Part shown: positions 14,849 through 16,751 of the stretch, in pieces
Layout of the letters: each line of letters begins with the position of its first letter
Position numbering within the stretch: the first letter of the stretch is position 1
DNA from: CAYSBK01 sp964429265
GTDB taxonomy: Bacteria > Planctomycetota > Phycisphaerae > Sedimentisphaerales > Anaerobacaceae
Assembly (NCBI GenBank): GCA_964429265.1
Contig: CAYSBK010000035.1
Coordinates: forward strand, 1-16,751
Reading direction: 5' to 3'
Length of the DNA stretch: 16,751 nt
Made by a program: the position numbers and the translations under genes
Notes under the pieces: model-generated
What the model was told of the DNA's origin: nothing
Databases searched by the model: none
The model's input: only the letters and a program-made list of their open reading frames with translations

Positions 14849-15886
14849 TCAGACAGGCTCGCTGTCGGAGGGCCGGTCCATAGGCGGCAACCGGCCCGCA
14901 AGAAGGTTTCCGACGGGCCGAAGTGTATCGAATTGCATAAGGATAATCCTGATAACGGCGGTCATCGGGGCCGCCAGAAACATGCCGGTCAGGCCCCACA
15001 ACAGCCCCCAAAAAGACAGCGCCAGCAAGACCGTCACCGGATGAAGATTCAGGCCGGTGCCCATCAATTTCGGTTCTATGAAGTTGCCGATGGTCATTTG
15101 AATTGCCCCCGGGACCGCAACCACCAGCACAACATACCAGGGATTCTGGAACTGGGCGACCGCGATGGGTATGGGCAGCAGCGTTGCTACGATAGAACCG
15201 ATGGAGGGTATGAAATTGAGCAGGAAGGCGAATATGCCGAAGACCTCGGCCAGCTTCAGGCCCAGCGCCGCCAGCGTTGCCCAGACCAGCACGCCGGTCA
15301 GTGCCGAGATGAGCACCTTCGTGGCTATGTAGCGTCGGACATTGTGGTCGATGTCGGCATAGACGCCCCTGCGGACGACGCGGGGGTCGCGGCCGGACAA
15401 AAGGAAGATGACGAAGATGACGATGAAGAACAGGCTCGACAACAGGTTGAGCAGCCTGCCTGCGGTATTGGCCACGAAGGCCGGGATTTTCGCCCGCAAG
15501 TCGCCGATGATTCTTTGCTGGTCGAGCTCGAGACCCCAGTCCTTCAGCTTTGGAAAAACGCGGCCGGCCAGACTGGCGAAGCTGTCGCTGTATTGAGTGG
15601 CCGTAGCGACGACGGTCTGGACGGCCTGGATAACAAGGAAGGTGAGAAATGTTATGAAAACCAGCACTATCAGCAACGTAACGACCACGGCAAGCGAGCG
15701 TGGCAACCGCAGGCGAAGCACCAGCAAATCCAGCAGAGGCGAGACGATCGAGACGATAAAGGCTGCCAGGACGAAGGGGATGAGGATAAAACTCGTGTAG
15801 CGAAGCACCATCGCAATGGCGACCGCCGCAAGGATTACCAGCGAACCCGTCGTCAACCAGGCATATTCATCACGTTTGGCCGACAT
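14849..15886 (-). CDS. AI-2E family membrane transporter
   Basis: A 345-aa integral membrane protein of the AI-2 exporter family (PerM/TqsA-like), which exports or permeates small solutes; the substrate is not predictable. I see about eight hydrophobic segments, starting with LVILAAVAIAMVL and FVLAAFIVSIVSPLL. The family segments ALGLKLAEVFGIFAFLLNFIPSIGS and VPGAIQMTIGNFIEPKLMG, then HPVTVLLALSFWGLLWG, are present and typical of the C-terminal part. ATG 15886 (MSAKRDEYAW) is chosen; the ORF extends further upstream, but the added residues lack hydrophobicity and overlap the divergent region. Only a weak GGGA lies before it. It is divergent from the Gfo/Idh gene. Downstream lies the RNA unit. 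Confidence 0.9.
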   Translation of the reverse strand: MSAKRDEYAWLTTGSLVILAAVAIAMVLRYTSFILIPFVLAAFIVSIVSPLLDLLVLRLRLPRSLAVVVTLLIVLVFITFLTFLVIQAVQTVVATATQYSDSFASLAGRVFPKLKDWGLELDQQRIIGDLRAKIPAFVANTAGRLLNLLSSLFFIVIFVIFLLSGRDPRVVRRGVYADIDHNVRRYIATKVLISALTGVLVWATLAALGLKLAEVFGIFAFLLNFIPSIGSIVATLLPIPIAVAQFQNPWYVVLVVAVPGAIQMTIGNFIEPKLMGTGLNLHPVTVLLALSFWGLLWGLTGMFLAAPMTAVIRIILMQFDTLRPVGNLLAGRLPPMDRPSDSEPV

Positions 15887-15937
15887 TGTTTCCCGTTCCG
15901 ACAAAATCGCTTCAGTGTAGCGGCGTTTGTGCCTCGA

Positions 15938-15995
15938 TGCCGGCACGATGATAAGAGACACCCGGCGGCAGGACAAGTCCCTTTTTGTGCCGGCA
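15938..15995. promoter_or_regulatory. Inverted repeat in divergent intergenic region
   Basis: TGCCGGCAC (15938-15946) and GTGCCGGCA (15987-15995) are exact inverted copies 40 nt apart, between the AI-2E and Gfo/Idh genes. Each holds the palindrome TGCCGGCA. It could be a paired operator or chance in GC-rich DNA. The right copy lies 16 nt before the -35 box of the Gfo/Idh gene. Confidence 0.35.
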
Positions 15996-16011
15996 GCCGA
16001 AACAATGCGAG

Positions 16012-16040
16012 TTGACACGGGTCGGCGGAAATCATATTTT
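16012..16040 (+). promoter_or_regulatory. Sigma-70 promoter for Gfo/Idh gene
   Basis: TTGACA (16012-16017, perfect), a 17-nt spacer, then TATTTT (16035-16040). Transcription should start near 16047, giving a leader of about 52 nt before the ATG at 16099. Confidence 0.7.
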
Positions 16041-16098
16041 CCCCGGGGCGGGTCCAAAAACAGGAACCGCCGAAGCTATCGGCGCAACAAGGGTGGTT

Positions 16099-16751
16099 AT
16101 GAAGAGACAGCACCAAATGCCTGCCGTCGGGGCAAACAGGGTAACGCGCCGCGGGTTTCTGCAACGGGCGGTGCGGCTGGCGGCCGGTGCGGTAGTGTTC
16201 CCATATCCCGTTCGCTCGGCGGCGCTCGGCAAAGCGGGCACGGCCGCACCGAGCAATCGCATCACGGTGGGCTGTATCGGGACCGGCTCGCGAGGCCGGT
16301 ACAATATGAGGGCCTTTATGGGCGAACCGGACGTCGAGGTCGTGGCGGTATGCGACGTGGACGCCACCCGCCGGGAAGAGGCGGCGGCGACCGCCAGCCT
16401 GGCCGGAAATGCTGTTTACGGTGATTTTCGCCGGCTTCTGGACCGCGAAGACATCGACGCGGTGGTCATATCGACGCCCGACCACTGGCACGTTCCCATC
16501 GCCGCAGCGGCGGCGAAGGCCGGCAAAGACATATACTGCGAGAAGCCGCTGACGCACACGATCGCGGAGGGACGAGTCCTCTGCGAGACCGTTGAGCGGT
16601 ACGGGCGGGTTCTGCAGGTGGGTTCTCAACAGCGAAGCGACTGGAAGTTCCAGTGGGCGTGCCGGGTGGTGCGTACGGGCGGGCTGGGCCGGCTGAAGAT
16701 TGTCAGGGTGGGCCTTCCGGCTTCGACGAGTATCGGGCCGCAGTCTGTTAT
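16099..16751 (+). CDS. Tat-exported Gfo/Idh/MocA family oxidoreductase (3' end outside window)
   Basis: An NAD(P)-dependent oxidoreductase of the type that acts on sugars or cyclitols; exact substrate unknown. The visible 217 residues hold a twin-arginine signal VTRRGFLQRA (R17-R18), then the nucleotide-binding loop GCIGTGSRG (58-66), STPDHWH (125-131) and EKPL (148-151), followed by VGSQQRS. Exported Gfo/Idh proteins are common in planctomycetes, often beside sulfatases and glycosidases. AAGGG (16089-16093) precedes the ATG, and the promoter at 16012-16040 fits. The ORF is open at the window end, so about half is missing. Confidence 0.93.
   Translation, partial: MKRQHQMPAVGANRVTRRGFLQRAVRLAAGAVVFPYPVRSAALGKAGTAAPSNRITVGCIGTGSRGRYNMRAFMGEPDVEVVAVCDVDATRREEAAATASLAGNAVYGDFRRLLDREDIDAVVISTPDHWHVPIAAAAAKAGKDIYCEKPLTHTIAEGRVLCETVERYGRVLQVGSQQRSDWKFQWACRVVRTGGLGRLKIVRVGLPASTSIGPQSV

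Noticed and set aside
14831..16015. 394-aa open frame on the + strand opposite the AI-2E gene
   Set aside because: It is rich in Gln, Arg, Asp and Gly and low in hydrophobic residues, the expected antisense of a membrane protein; the - strand frame has clear AI-2E motifs.
15887..16057. Longer start for the AI-2E protein
   Set aside because: The added 57 residues are charged, lack homology-like features and run into the divergent promoter region.

Overview
The window looks like an accessory-rich stretch of a GC-rich planctomycete-type genome, probably Phycisphaerae-like and probably a metagenome assembly. This placement is inferred from the gene mix: a Tat-exported sulfatase, a GH51 arabinofuranosidase, a Tat-exported Gfo/Idh/MocA oxidoreductase, a DUF6485-like Cys-rich protein, a DRG-like TGS GTPase, and an actinobacterial-like LeuB. 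No marker gene fixes the phylum. A run of exactly 100 N (3265-3364) is an assembly gap.

Layout. Positions 1-444 hold a 24-nt tandem repeat, a TATAAT box, and a possible leaderless 30-codon leader peptide with three consecutive Leu codons that runs into a hairpin. leuA, leuC and leuD follow on the + strand; leuC and leuD are split by the gap. A sulfatase starts 1 nt after leuD. After about 265 nt of near-empty sequence come leuB and a GTPase. Together leuA, leuCD and leuB supply the isopropylmalate branch of leucine synthesis; the sulfatase is the odd member.

From 7.7 to 12.6 kb on the + strand there are two polysaccharide units. The first is a GH51 alpha-L-arabinofuranosidase followed by a small DUF6485-like protein, with a promoter in front and a clear Rho-independent terminator behind. 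The second is a large exported protein with a GH20/GH67-like N-terminal region, driven by a near-consensus promoter.

From 12.66 to 15.89 kb the genes are on the - strand. In transcription order they are an AI-2E family membrane protein, a promoter/structured RNA/double-terminator unit that may be a small RNA or an attenuated leader, a doubtful 61-aa ORF overlapping the rnpA start, rnpA, a minimal MerR-type regulator, and an MCE/MlaD protein whose start overlaps the MerR stop by 4 nt. A divergent intergenic region follows. The window ends inside a Tat-exported Gfo/Idh/MocA oxidoreductase on the + strand, which has a good TTGACA-17-TATTTT promoter.

The observations most worth checking are the putative RNA unit at 14630-14810 and the leu leader/attenuator candidate at 182-364.
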